Shown piece after piece: positions 36,622-45,494 of a DNA stretch of 64,000 nucleotides; the first letter of the stretch is position 1, and the number at the start of each line of letters is the position of its first letter. Made by a program: the position numbers and the translations under genes. Origin of the DNA: Ancylobacter defluvii (lineage in GTDB: Bacteria > Pseudomonadota > Alphaproteobacteria > Rhizobiales > Xanthobacteraceae). The notes beneath the pieces are model-generated. The model saw only the letters and a list, made by a program, of their open reading frames with translations. It had not been told where the DNA came from and ran no database searches. The stretch lies in contig NZ_JAHBGD010000005.1 in the NCBI RefSeq assembly GCF_018390605.1, positions 682,001 to 746,000 of the forward strand, in the 5' to 3' direction.

Positions 36622-38654
36622 CCGATGTCACCGTTTCGCCGCCGGTACTCGAGCTCCGGGATGTGAGCGTCTGCTACCGTATTCGCGGCCGTGCGGTGCC
36701 GGTGCTGAGCCGCGTCAGTCTCTCGCTCGGCAAGGGCGAAGTCTATGGCCTCGTCGGCGAATCCGGCTCGGGCAAGTCCACCGTGGCGCTGGCGGTGCAG
36801 CGGGTGCTGCCGTCGAACGGCTATGTGTCGGGCGGGCAGGCGCTGGTCAACGGGCGCGACGTCGCGACCCTCGACCGTGCCGCCCTGCGCCAGATGCGCG
36901 CGCGCGACGTCGCCATGGTGTTTCAGGATCCCGGCCGCGCCCTGAACCCCTCGCTCACCATCGGCCGCCAGCTGGCCGAGGTGTTCGAGATTCTGGGATC
37001 GGCCGGCGGCGAGGCGCTGCGGCGGGCGGAAGCCATGCTCGAGCGCGTGCGCATCTCGGCGCCGGCGCGGGTCATGGAGCGCTACCCGCACCAGCTGTCC
37101 GGCGGCATGCAGCAGCGGGTGGTGATCGCCATGGCGCTCGCCAAGGATCCTTCGCTGCTGATCCTCGACGAGCCGACGACTGGCCTCGACGCCACCATCG
37201 AGGCGGAGATCCTCGACCTCGTCGACACGCTGCGGCGGGAATTCGGCGCCTCGATCCTGTTCATCAGCCACAATCTCGGCGCCATCGCCGGTCTGTGCGA
37301 CCGGGTCGGCGTGCTCTATGCCGGCCGCCTGGTGGAGGAGGGGCCGGTGCGGCCGCTGTTCCGCGCGCCGCGCCATCCCTACACCGTGGGCCTGCTGCGC
37401 TGCCTGCCGCGGCCCGGCCTGCGCAAGAGCCTCGCGCCGCTCGACACCATTCCCGGCTTTCCGCCGGCGCCGGGCTCGATCACCGCGGGCTGCGTCTTCG
37501 CGCCGCGCTGCGGACTGGCGGACGAGACCTGCCGGACCGTCGATCCGCCGCAGGTGGAGCTTGGCGAGGGGCGGGTGAGCCGCTGCCACCATCATGACCG
37601 GATCGGGTCCCTGCCGCATGAGGTGGTCCGCCCGCTCCCGACGGCGCCGCAGCCGGCCGAACACGCAGCCGGAACGCCGGTGCTCGAACTGGCGTCGCTG
37701 TCGAAAACCTATGGCGCCGCGCCCTATGCGGTGCACGCGCTGCGCGACGTCTCGCTCCGGCTGATGCCGGGTCAGACGCTTGGGCTGGTCGGCGAATCCG
37801 GCAGCGGCAAAAGCACGCTGGCCCATGCTTTGCTTGGCCTCATCGCCCCCGATGCCGGCGGACGCATGGCGCTCGACGGCGCGACGCTGGCCCCTGAAGT
37901 GCGCAGGCGCTCGCCGGAGCAGATAAAGACACTGCAGATCGTGTTTCAGAACCCTGATTCGGCGCTCAACCGCTCGCATACGGTTCGCCGGCTGATCGGC
38001 CGGGCGGTGACACGCCTCGGCGGCCTGGCGGGCGCGCTGCGCGAGGCGCAGGTGACGCGGCTGCTGGAAGCGGTGCGGCTCACCGCCCGCCAACTCGCCG
38101 CCCGCCCGCGCCAGCTGTCCGGCGGCATGAAGCAGCGCGTCGCCGTCGCCCGCGCCTTCGCCGGCAATCCACGCCTCGTGGTCTGCGACGAGCCGACCTC
38201 GGCGCTCGACGTCTCCGTGCAGGCGGCCATCCTCAACCTGCTCGCCGATCTGCAGGCGGAACGGCAGGTCGCCTATCTGCTGATCTCCCACGATCTCGGT
38301 GTCGTCCGCTATCTATCCGACGCCATTGCGGTGCTCTATCTCGGGCGGCTACTGGAGGTGGGACCGGCGGCGAACGTCCTTGATGGCCCGCATCATCCCT
38401 ATACCGAAGCGCTGCTCTCCGCCGCGCCGTCCGTCACCGGCGAACGCAGCGGCCGCATCCGCCTCACCGGCGCGATTCCCAGCGGCATCAATCCGCCCTC
38501 GGGCTGCCTGTTCCATACGCGCTGCCCGCGGCGTTTCGGTCCGATCTGCGAAACCGAGGAGCCGCCCTTCGTCGCCGATGCGGCCGGCCATGCGATACGC
38601 TGCCATCTCCCGCGCGAAAAGCTGGGCCGCAGCATGGCCGCCATGCCGGCCTGA
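36618..38654 (+). CDS. ABC transporter, two fused ATP-binding domains (DppD-DppF type)
   Basis: A 678-residue tandem ATPase that energises the peptide-type transporter. Domain 1 has Walker A GESGSGKS at ~48, signature LSGGMQQR, Walker B LLILDEPTTGLDA and ISHNLG. Domain 2 has Walker A at ~392, LSGGMKQR, LVVCDEPTSALDV and ISHDLG. Each domain ends in the oligopeptide-type C-terminal module with cysteines (CVFAPRCGLADETCR; CLFHTRCPRRFGPICETEEPPF), which in this family can bind an iron-sulfur cluster. Opp/Dpp systems usually encode the two domains as separate genes. Confidence 0.92.
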   Translation: MTDVTVSPPVLELRDVSVCYRIRGRAVPVLSRVSLSLGKGEVYGLVGESGSGKSTVALAVQRVLPSNGYVSGGQALVNGRDVATLDRAALRQMRARDVAMVFQDPGRALNPSLTIGRQLAEVFEILGSAGGEALRRAEAMLERVRISAPARVMERYPHQLSGGMQQRVVIAMALAKDPSLLILDEPTTGLDATIEAEILDLVDTLRREFGASILFISHNLGAIAGLCDRVGVLYAGRLVEEGPVRPLFRAPRHPYTVGLLRCLPRPGLRKSLAPLDTIPGFPPAPGSITAGCVFAPRCGLADETCRTVDPPQVELGEGRVSRCHHHDRIGSLPHEVVRPLPTAPQPAEHAAGTPVLELASLSKTYGAAPYAVHALRDVSLRLMPGQTLGLVGESGSGKSTLAHALLGLIAPDAGGRMALDGATLAPEVRRRSPEQIKTLQIVFQNPDSALNRSHTVRRLIGRAVTRLGGLAGALREAQVTRLLEAVRLTARQLAARPRQLSGGMKQRVAVARAFAGNPRLVVCDEPTSALDVSVQAAILNLLADLQAERQVAYLLISHDLGVVRYLSDAIAVLYLGRLLEVGPAANVLDGPHHPYTEALLSAAPSVTGERSGRIRLTGAIPSGINPPSGCLFHTRCPRRFGPICETEEPPFVADAAGHAIRCHLPREKLGRSMAAMPA

Positions 38655-38666
38655 CGCGCGTGCCGG

Positions 38667-39620
38667 TCAGACTTCCGCGCTGCGGGCCGGCTCCGGCGTG
38701 TCGCGCTCGCCGTGTCGGGCGCCGAGCACGACCAGCACGGCGGAAGCGCCGATCAGCACGGCGCCGATCAACGCCGGTGGCGCCGGCCATTCGGCATAGA
38801 AGACGGCGCCGAACAGCAAGGCCCACACCAGGCGGGAGACATCGAGCGGAATGACGATGGTCGCGCTGGCGCGGCGCATCGCCTCCAGAAAGAACACCTG
38901 GCCGAGCACGTTGCACAGCGCGAAGAAGCCGAGCCAGGCGAACTGCTCCGGGCTCGGCCATGCCCAGACCGGCACCGCGAGCACGCCGGCGAGCGTGCCC
39001 ATGCCGAGCGCCAGCAGCAGCGCGCTCACCGCGCTGCCGTCGCTGCGGGATTGCAGCTTGGCGACCAGCATCGAGGCGGCGAACAGCACCGCCGAGCCGA
39101 GCGCGGCCGTCGCCCCGAAGGCGCCGGCGTTCTCAAGGCCGGTATCAAGGCCGAGGCCGGGCCCGACGATGAGCGCCGCGCCGACGAGGCCGGCGGCGAT
39201 GGCGATCCATTGCAGCGGAAACACCCGCTCGCCGAGCACCGCACGGCTGCCCATCGCCGCGAACAGGATGGCGGTGAAGCCGAGGGCGGTGGCCTCGGCG
39301 AGCGGCAGGCTGCGCAAGGCGAGATACCACGTCAATATGGCGCCGCCATTGAGCAGCGAGCGCAGCAGGTGCAGCGGCAGCCGGCGCCGGGCGACACGCG
39401 GCCGGCCGACGCTCATCCAGAGCGGCAACAGCAGCAGGACGCTGAACACTTCGCGCCAGAACACCAGGACGAAGGGGTGTAGCGTCTGACTGACGCCGCG
39501 CACCGCCGCCTCCATGAAGGCGACCACCGCCCCTGAGGCCAGCATGAAGGCGACGCCGGTCAAGGTGCTGCGTGAGACGCTGCCGCGAGAGGTCGCGCCA
39601 AGCCCGGCGGTAAATCTCAT
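38667..39620 (-). CDS. EamA/DMT-family transporter
   Basis: A 317-residue drug/metabolite transporter with about ten hydrophobic segments in two EamA repeats (TGVAFMLASGAVVAFMEAAVRGVSQ; FGATAALGSAVLFAASMLVAKLQSR). Members export amino acids, nucleotides, S-adenosylmethionine or other metabolites. It overlaps the desaturase gene by 4 bp, so the two are co-transcribed. It is convergent with the ABC ATPase, with only 12 bp between the stops. Confidence 0.85.
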   Translation of the reverse strand: MRFTAGLGATSRGSVSRSTLTGVAFMLASGAVVAFMEAAVRGVSQTLHPFVLVFWREVFSVLLLLPLWMSVGRPRVARRRLPLHLLRSLLNGGAILTWYLALRSLPLAEATALGFTAILFAAMGSRAVLGERVFPLQWIAIAAGLVGAALIVGPGLGLDTGLENAGAFGATAALGSAVLFAASMLVAKLQSRSDGSAVSALLLALGMGTLAGVLAVPVWAWPSPEQFAWLGFFALCNVLGQVFFLEAMRRASATIVIPLDVSRLVWALLFGAVFYAEWPAPPALIGAVLIGASAVLVVLGARHGERDTPEPARSAEV

Positions 39621-40564
39621 TGATCGAGAGGCGCGCGGCCGTGGGGATGCTCCGGCTGGTCGTGCGGCCTCACCAGGAAACGGCGGAACACGTCGCCATA
39701 GCCACGGTAGAGCAGGCCGCCATTGCCTTCGAGGACCGCTGCGCGATTGGCGCGGTAGTGGTCCGGCAGCCGGTACCAGGGCAGCGTCGGATGCGTATGG
39801 TGCACGGCATGCAGATTGTTATTGAGGAACAGCAAGCCGAGCACCGGCGAGTTCTCCACGATGGCGGTTCGCCGGGAGACCTCGCTCTCCGCCTTATGCT
39901 CGGCGAAGGAGCGGACCATCTGCAGCGCTGTGCCAGGATAGAGGAACAGCAGCACATAGGCGAGCGGATCGAAGTCGCAGACCAGCACCAGCCAGAGCAG
40001 GATGCCGACGCAGCCGGCAAGGTGATGCGCCCAGATGCGGATCAGCAGCCGGTCGCCGGCCAGCATCGCCTTGGCCTCCGACGCCAGGAAGCGCCCGACC
40101 GACCAGAACGGGCCGATCACCAGCCGGCCGACCAGCCGCGTCTGCGCCTTCACCAGCCAGCGCCCGACGCTCCCGAGCCGCGTCCAGTCCGCCTCGGTCC
40201 AGTAATAGGATTCCGGGTCGTCGAGCGGATCGGTGAGCCGCTCGTCCCGATGATGGCAGAGATGCAGCATGCGGTAGCGCTGGAACGGCAGCCAGAGCGA
40301 CAGCGGGATCGAGCCCAACACCCGGTTGAACACGCGCCAGCGGGTGGGATGGCCGTGGATGATCTCGTGCTGCAGCGATCCCTGCCAGGCGATGATCCAG
40401 GCCCCGAGCGGAATCAGCACGAAAACGGGCAGGCTAGCGTGGAAAAATGTCAACAACCCCCAGCCGCCGTAAATGGCGATGGAAAGGCTGAGCGTCGGCC
40501 ATTCGACGGCGGCGCGGAGGGCCGTTCTGGTGCGGGTCTGGGGCAGGGATTCGATGATCGACAT
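39617..40564 (-). CDS. Fatty acid desaturase / carotenoid hydroxylase-like membrane di-iron enzyme
   Basis: A 315-residue membrane protein with the histidine clusters of the desaturase superfamily: HEIIHGH at ~67, HLCHHRDE at ~100 and NLHAVHHTHP at ~252. These bind a di-iron centre that desaturates or hydroxylates an acyl or lipid chain. Four to five hydrophobic segments surround them. It is the first gene of a two-gene operon with the EamA transporter, divergent from a HTH regulator at 40694. Its lipid substrate cannot be told from sequence. Confidence 0.88.
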   Translation of the reverse strand: MSIIESLPQTRTRTALRAAVEWPTLSLSIAIYGGWGLLTFFHASLPVFVLIPLGAWIIAWQGSLQHEIIHGHPTRWRVFNRVLGSIPLSLWLPFQRYRMLHLCHHRDERLTDPLDDPESYYWTEADWTRLGSVGRWLVKAQTRLVGRLVIGPFWSVGRFLASEAKAMLAGDRLLIRIWAHHLAGCVGILLWLVLVCDFDPLAYVLLFLYPGTALQMVRSFAEHKAESEVSRRTAIVENSPVLGLLFLNNNLHAVHHTHPTLPWYRLPDHYRANRAAVLEGNGGLLYRGYGDVFRRFLVRPHDQPEHPHGRAPLDQ

Positions 40565-40630
40565 GGTACGATCATCCCTCCCGCCCTCGGCTCATACAAT
40601 GTGGGACAACGAAGCGAGGCGAGGGAATAG

Positions 40631-40685
40631 TCGCATAAAATGTACAGTTGTTGATAATATGCCGCTTCTGCTGACGATTATGCGA
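40631..40685. promoter_or_regulatory. Inverted repeat TCGCATAA ... TTATGCGA in the desaturase/regulator intergenic space
   Basis: Eight-base arms at 40631-40638 and 40678-40685 are perfectly complementary and 39 bp apart, within the 129-bp divergent intergenic region. The right arm ends 8 bp before the regulator start codon. The segment between is AT-rich (TGTACAGTTGTTGATAAT). This is a plausible pair of operator half-sites for autoregulation. Confidence 0.35.
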
Positions 40686-40693
40686 GAGATGCG

Positions 40694-41542
40694 GTGCGAC
40701 GACAGGTTGTCCAGATTTTCCGGGAGCGTCTCGCGCTGGTGATGCAGCGCTCGCATCTGACGCCGGCGGCATTCGCCCGCTCGCTGGGCATCGACCGCTC
40801 CACGCTGTCGCAGGTGCTCTCGCCGAGCCATGACCGGCTGCTGCGCGCCGAGACGCTGGCGGTGCTCTCCACGCGCTATGGCGTCTCGGTCGACTGGCTG
40901 CTCGGCCTGACCAGCCAGGAGCGGCCCGGCGCCGATGTCGTCGAGCAGGTGCGGGTGGAAGGGCAGGCGGGCTCGCCGACCGACGACCGCTTCCTGCGCT
41001 GGTATGCCGAGGCCGAGAATGCCGGCTACCCGATCCGCACCGTGCCACGCAGCTTCCCGGACTTCCTCAAGCTGGCCGACGTCATCGCCTATGAATATGC
41101 CGGCTGGCCGGAGATCGACACCGATGCCAGCGTGCGCTGGGCGCAGGAGCGGCTCGCCAGCATGCGCTCGTCCGACCTGTCGCAGGAGGCCTGCCTGTCG
41201 CTTCAGGGGTTGCAGGTCTTCGCGCGCGGCGAGGGGCAGTGGAGCAAGCTGCCGGCGTCGCTGCGCCGGGAGCAGTTGCGGGCGATGAGCGAGACCTGCC
41301 GCGCGCTCTATCCCGGCCTGCGGGTGCATCCCTTTGACCTGCGGCACACCTATTCGGCGCCGTTCACGGTGTTCGGGCCGCAGCGGGCCATCCTCTACAC
41401 CGGCGGGCTGTTCTTCGTGTTCACCGCCACCAAGCATGTGCGGCTGCTCAACCAGCGCTTCGACGATTTGATCCGCGCCGCAGTGGTGCAGCCCGCCGAC
41501 GTGCCGGACCTGCTCGCCGCGCTGGCGCGCGAAGTAACCTGA
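40694..41542 (+). CDS. XRE-type HTH regulator with unknown C-terminal domain
   Basis: A 282-residue protein that starts with GTG. Residues ~5-75 are a Cro/CI-like helix-turn-helix (RLALVMQRSHLTPAAFARSLGIDRSTLSQVL...LAVLSTRYGVSVDWLLGL). The rest (~80-282) is hydrophilic to amphipathic, conserved-looking and without a domain I can name; it contains YAEAENAGYPIRTVPRSFPDFLKLADVIAYEY and FTVFGPQRAILYTGGLFFVF, perhaps a ligand-binding region. It is divergent from the desaturase-EamA operon, which it probably controls. Confidence 0.75.
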   Translation: MRRQVVQIFRERLALVMQRSHLTPAAFARSLGIDRSTLSQVLSPSHDRLLRAETLAVLSTRYGVSVDWLLGLTSQERPGADVVEQVRVEGQAGSPTDDRFLRWYAEAENAGYPIRTVPRSFPDFLKLADVIAYEYAGWPEIDTDASVRWAQERLASMRSSDLSQEACLSLQGLQVFARGEGQWSKLPASLRREQLRAMSETCRALYPGLRVHPFDLRHTYSAPFTVFGPQRAILYTGGLFFVFTATKHVRLLNQRFDDLIRAAVVQPADVPDLLAALAREVT

Positions 41543-41566
41543 AGGCGTGGGCTGGCCGGGGGCGGC

Positions 41567-42724
41567 TTAGCCCGCAAGCTCCGGTGCCGCGGCGCTCGTC
41601 TCCGCCAGATCGAGCAGGCCGGCCGCCCGGCGCGTCGTCTCCTCCGCCGAGCGCTCGCCGGCGATCGCCGCGGCAACGCCGTCGCCGATCAGCGGCCCGA
41701 GCTTGAAGCCGTGGCCCGAGCAGGCGCTGACCACCCAGGCCCGCGCCCCCCATGGCCGCACCGCGAAACGCTCGGAATCGTCGCGGGTGACGGTGTAGAA
41801 GCAGATCTTGCGCTCCAGCACCTGATAGCGGTCGAAGTCGCGATAGGCGAGGCGCGCCGCGCTCTCCAGCCGGGCGACATCCGCCGGCGTGGCGATACGG
41901 TCGCCATCCGCGTCGCCCGAGCGGGTGAACACATGGTCGCCGATCTTGAGCCGCGTGCCGCGGCGCGGCGGCAGCGTGTAGGTGCCGCTCTGAAGCCCCA
42001 TGTCGATCAGCACCGGCGCCTCGGCCCAGAGCCTGGCCAGCTCCGGCGGCGGGGCGAGATACATCACCGCCTGGCGTGAGGGGACAACGGTGTCCTGCAG
42101 CAGCGGCGTCAGCTTGTTCACCCAGGCGCCGGCGGCGATCACCACATGATCGGCGCGATGCTCCGCCCCATTGGCGACCACCGTGCCCGCTTCCGGATCG
42201 ACCTCGGTGACGCGGCTGTCGGCATAAAAGCGCACGCCGCGCGCGCCGAGCGTGACAGTGAGATCGGTGAGGATGCGGATCGGGAACAGCATGCCGCCAT
42301 CGTCGGTCTCGATGGCGCGGGTGAGCCCGGCGGTCTCCACCATCGGGAAGCGCTCGGGCACCTCGGCGAGCGGGATGTCGCGGAAGCCGGCGCCGAGCCG
42401 GGTGAGCGAGCGCACCGTCGGCTCGTGCCAGCCCACCTCTTCGCGCAGGAAATACACCACCTTGGAGCGGGCGAAATGGTCGGCGCCGATGTCGGCGAAC
42501 ATCCGCTCGTACAGGGCGAAGGCCTGCGGCATCAGATAGGCGTAGCCCTCATGGGCGCCATAGGCGTAGCGGGTGATGCGGTGCTCGTCATGCGAGGTGG
42601 CGCGGGGATTGGGGATCGGCCCCTGCTCGAACACCGAGACGTCGAAGCCGCGCCGGTTCAGCGCCCAGGCGGTCGACAGGCCGGCAATGCCGGCGCCGAC
42701 GACGATGACGGAACCCTTGGACAT
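41567..42724 (-). CDS. FAD-dependent amine/amino-acid oxidoreductase (DAO family)
   Basis: A 385-residue flavoprotein with GSVIVVGAGIAGLSTAWALNRRG at the N-terminus and the sarcosine-oxidase-like SHDEHRITRYAYGAHEGYAYLMP. The C-terminal block is SACSGHGFKLGPLIGDGVAAAI. A cysteine in ERKICFYTVTRDD sits where monomeric sarcosine oxidase binds FAD covalently. The ATG at 42724 shares one base with the upstream TGA. It is the last gene of the Rieske-CGS-HcnB-DAO operon and likely oxidises an N-methyl amino acid released by the earlier steps. Confidence 0.85.
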   Translation of the reverse strand: MSKGSVIVVGAGIAGLSTAWALNRRGFDVSVFEQGPIPNPRATSHDEHRITRYAYGAHEGYAYLMPQAFALYERMFADIGADHFARSKVVYFLREEVGWHEPTVRSLTRLGAGFRDIPLAEVPERFPMVETAGLTRAIETDDGGMLFPIRILTDLTVTLGARGVRFYADSRVTEVDPEAGTVVANGAEHRADHVVIAAGAWVNKLTPLLQDTVVPSRQAVMYLAPPPELARLWAEAPVLIDMGLQSGTYTLPPRRGTRLKIGDHVFTRSGDADGDRIATPADVARLESAARLAYRDFDRYQVLERKICFYTVTRDDSERFAVRPWGARAWVVSACSGHGFKLGPLIGDGVAAAIAGERSAEETTRRAAGLLDLAETSAAAPELAG

Positions 42725-43896
42725 CAGCGGGAGGCTCCCTGCGAGGCGGCGGCAGTTTCGGGCGGCAGCCAGTTGAGCTCGCGGCGCCAATCCGGCGACA
42801 GCTCGGCGAAGCGGGCGAGCGACAGCTTGGACAGGTCGGCGAAGGAGCAGACGCCATCGACGACGAGGTCGCGAATGGCATGCCCGCTGGCCGGCGACAG
42901 CCCGAAGCCGACGCTCGACATGGTGGCGAGCGTCACATTGTCCGGCGACGACAGCCGCTCGATCACCGGGCGGCCGTCCGGGGTGTTCTCGATCACCCCC
43001 GCCCATGAGCGGATCACCCGCGCATGCGCCGCCCGCGGCAGCAGCTCGGCGACACGCTTGGCGAGGCCGCGCAGCACGCTGCCCGAGGGGCGCGGCGGCG
43101 GGCTCTCCAGCGCGATGTCGTCATACCATTCATGCGGGCCGCCGCCATAGGCGAGGTTGCCGCGCAGCGTCTGCCGGCCATAGAGGCCGTGGCCATCGAC
43201 GCCGCCCATCGGCATCAGCGGCAGCGGCTCGGTGACGATCATCTCCGCCCGCGCCGGCGCCATCGGCAAGTGGTGGCCGAGCATGGCGGCGAGCTGGCCG
43301 GTCTGCGGCCCGGCGGCGATCACCAGCGCGTCGCAGCCGAAGCGCCCCTGCGAGGTTTCGACCGCGCTGACGCGCCCGCCCGCCATCTCGAAGCCGCGCA
43401 CCGCCACATGCTGGCGGATGCGGGCGCCATGGTCCTGCGCCGCCCAGGCATAGGCCTGCGAGGTGCGCTGCGGATTGGCATGGCCGCCGAAATGCAGCTG
43501 CACGCCGGAAATCGCGTTGTCGCCGGCGAGCGGCACCCGCTCGCGCACCTGCTTGCCGTCCAGCACCTCCCACGCGTAGCCGGCCGGGATGCGCATGGCG
43601 AGGCCCTCGTGGAAGTTCGCCTTGCGCTCGTCGACCTGGAACACGATGCGGCCGGAACGGTGCTCGGTGGGATAGCCGAGCAGCTCGTCCATCTGCGGCC
43701 ACAGCCGCTGTTCCTCATGGAACAGCGGGCTCTGGTAATGCGTGCAGCCGCCGCCATTGCGGCCGGAGGCCTCGAAGCCGACGATGCCCTTTTCCAGCAC
43801 CGTCACCTCGACGCCGGAGCGCGCCAGCCACCAGGCGGCGGACAGGCCGGTGACGCCGCCACCGACCACCACCACGGAAGACCCGGACTTCGCCAT
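42724..43896 (-). CDS. FAD-dependent oxidoreductase, SoxB/HcnC-like (DAO family)
   Basis: A 390-residue flavoprotein with SSVVVVGGGVTGLSAAWWLARSGVEVTVLEKG and the following VGFEASGRNGGGC, the pattern of sarcosine oxidase beta, opine oxidase OoxB and HcnC. The C-terminal SWAGVIENTPDGRPVIERL and SSVGFGLSPASGHAIRDLVV blocks are intact. It starts 11 bp after the HcnB-like gene, so the two may form the heteromeric dehydrogenase typical of opine/HCN-synthase-like enzymes. Confidence 0.85.
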   Translation of the reverse strand: MAKSGSSVVVVGGGVTGLSAAWWLARSGVEVTVLEKGIVGFEASGRNGGGCTHYQSPLFHEEQRLWPQMDELLGYPTEHRSGRIVFQVDERKANFHEGLAMRIPAGYAWEVLDGKQVRERVPLAGDNAISGVQLHFGGHANPQRTSQAYAWAAQDHGARIRQHVAVRGFEMAGGRVSAVETSQGRFGCDALVIAAGPQTGQLAAMLGHHLPMAPARAEMIVTEPLPLMPMGGVDGHGLYGRQTLRGNLAYGGGPHEWYDDIALESPPPRPSGSVLRGLAKRVAELLPRAAHARVIRSWAGVIENTPDGRPVIERLSSPDNVTLATMSSVGFGLSPASGHAIRDLVVDGVCSFADLSKLSLARFAELSPDWRRELNWLPPETAAASQGASR

Positions 43897-43907
43897 CTCG
43901 CGCCCCT

Positions 43908-45494
43908 TCAGTAAGGCATGCCGGCGCGAAGCTGCTCGGCCTCGCGCTCGGTGCCGATGTCGTCATAGGAGATCCACTGGGTGACGATGCCGAACCACAC
44001 GTTCCAGTTCTCCGCCATCGCCGCCGGCTCGTCGGCATCGGCGAGCACGGAGAGCGGCAGCGGCCGCACCGGCGCCCGGTAGCCGGCGAGCGGGATCGAT
44101 TGCGCCGGCACGCCGGCGCCGAGCGCCATCATCAGCGCCACCTGCTCGCGGCAGCGACGCGCCTGGCAGGCGCCCATGCAGGCGCGGGTGAGGCGCTTGA
44201 TCTGGTCCTGGTCGAGCGGGCCGTCCTCGGCGAGGGTGCCGAGATCGCGCCGGGCGATGGCGTTGGAGCTCCAGCCGAGATAGCGCGGCGGCTGCACGGC
44301 GAGCAGTTCGCCGCGGGTGACATCCTCGCAGATGCAGGCCAGCACCTCCGGACCGCCGGTCGACAGCAGCGCCCGCGCCCAGTCGAGCTGGTAGGCGAGG
44401 GCATCCGGACCGGGCGGGACGAGGCGCGGAAGCTCGGCTTCCGCCGGGCGGCCGAGCGAGCGGAGCGCCGCCCGCGCCGCCGCGCCGCCGGCCTCGACCG
44501 CATCGCTGCCGAGGCCGGTGCAGTCGCCGGCGGCAAACACCTCGGCGAGCGAGGTGCCGCCATCGGCGCCGACCACCGGCACATGGCCGCCGCGTTCCGT
44601 CACCAGAGTGCGCTTCGCCCCCAGCACGTCGAACAGCTCGATCACCGGCACCGCGCCGATGGCGAGGCACACCGTGTCGCAATCGATGTGGCGATGGCGC
44701 TCCGGCGCGGCGATGTTGGCGAGCACCAGGCCGGTGACGCCGTCCGGCCCGCCCTCGGCGGCGAGGGGCACATGGCCGGCGATGATCTCGACGCCCTGCG
44801 CCGCCAGCGCCGCCAGCCGCGCGGGATCGCCGACACCGGCTTCGCGGGCCTCGACGAGCGCCGCCACCTCCAGCCCATGCGCAAGGGCGAGTTCGGCCGC
44901 ATCGAGGGCGAGCGAGCCGGTGCCGAGGATCGCCAGCCGCCGCCCGGCGAAGGCGCCGTAGCGGGCGATCAGCGCGTGCAGCGCCTGCGCGCCCATCACG
45001 CCCGGCTGGTCGGAGCCGGCGAAGGACAGGTTGAGGTCGCGGGCGCCGGTGGCGAGGATCAGCCGGTCGAAGCCCAGCGTCCAGCTCCGCGTCTCGTCGG
45101 CGAGGCCGATAATGCCGGTGGCAAGGCCGCGCAGCCCCGGCCCGTTCACCCAGGCGCCCCAGGCATAGGTCGAGAGGCGGACATCGACGCCGAGCTCGAA
45201 GGCTTCGCCCAGCGCCGGATTGGCCTCCAGCACCCGCTCGACCAGACGTTCCGGCGTCTGCACCGCGGGGGTGGCGCGGCCGCCATACTGCAACGGCACG
45301 TCCATGCCGATCAGGCCGGGCGCGACCGGGTTCTCGTCGATCAGCACCACTTGCGCGCCGGCCTTCGCCGCCTCGATGGCGGCGGCGCAGCCGGCGGGGC
45401 CGGCGCCGATCACCACGATTTCCGCGCGCTCGTCCGGCGTAGCCGTCTTGCCGGCGATCGAGAAGCGGTCGGGGGCGGGCAGGGTCAGTTTCAT
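43908..45494 (-). CDS. FAD/NAD(P)-binding oxidoreductase with BFD-like [2Fe-2S] domain (HcnB/OoxA-like)
   Basis: A 528-residue pyridine-nucleotide-disulfide-reductase-type flavoprotein. The FAD site is EIVVIGAGPAGCAAAIEAAKAG (~28-50), a second nucleotide site is RRLAILGTGSLALDAAELALAHG, and EVFAAGDCTGLGSDAV follows. The C-terminal part carries cysteines CICEDVTRGEL and CMGACQARRC in the spacing of a BFD-like [2Fe-2S] centre. This architecture is shared by HcnB, opine oxidase and D-nopaline dehydrogenase subunits. The small ferredoxin subunit (HcnA type) that usually precedes it is not present in this operon. Confidence 0.87.
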   Translation of the reverse strand: MKLTLPAPDRFSIAGKTATPDERAEIVVIGAGPAGCAAAIEAAKAGAQVVLIDENPVAPGLIGMDVPLQYGGRATPAVQTPERLVERVLEANPALGEAFELGVDVRLSTYAWGAWVNGPGLRGLATGIIGLADETRSWTLGFDRLILATGARDLNLSFAGSDQPGVMGAQALHALIARYGAFAGRRLAILGTGSLALDAAELALAHGLEVAALVEAREAGVGDPARLAALAAQGVEIIAGHVPLAAEGGPDGVTGLVLANIAAPERHRHIDCDTVCLAIGAVPVIELFDVLGAKRTLVTERGGHVPVVGADGGTSLAEVFAAGDCTGLGSDAVEAGGAAARAALRSLGRPAEAELPRLVPPGPDALAYQLDWARALLSTGGPEVLACICEDVTRGELLAVQPPRYLGWSSNAIARRDLGTLAEDGPLDQDQIKRLTRACMGACQARRCREQVALMMALGAGVPAQSIPLAGYRAPVRPLPLSVLADADEPAAMAENWNVWFGIVTQWISYDDIGTEREAEQLRAGMPY

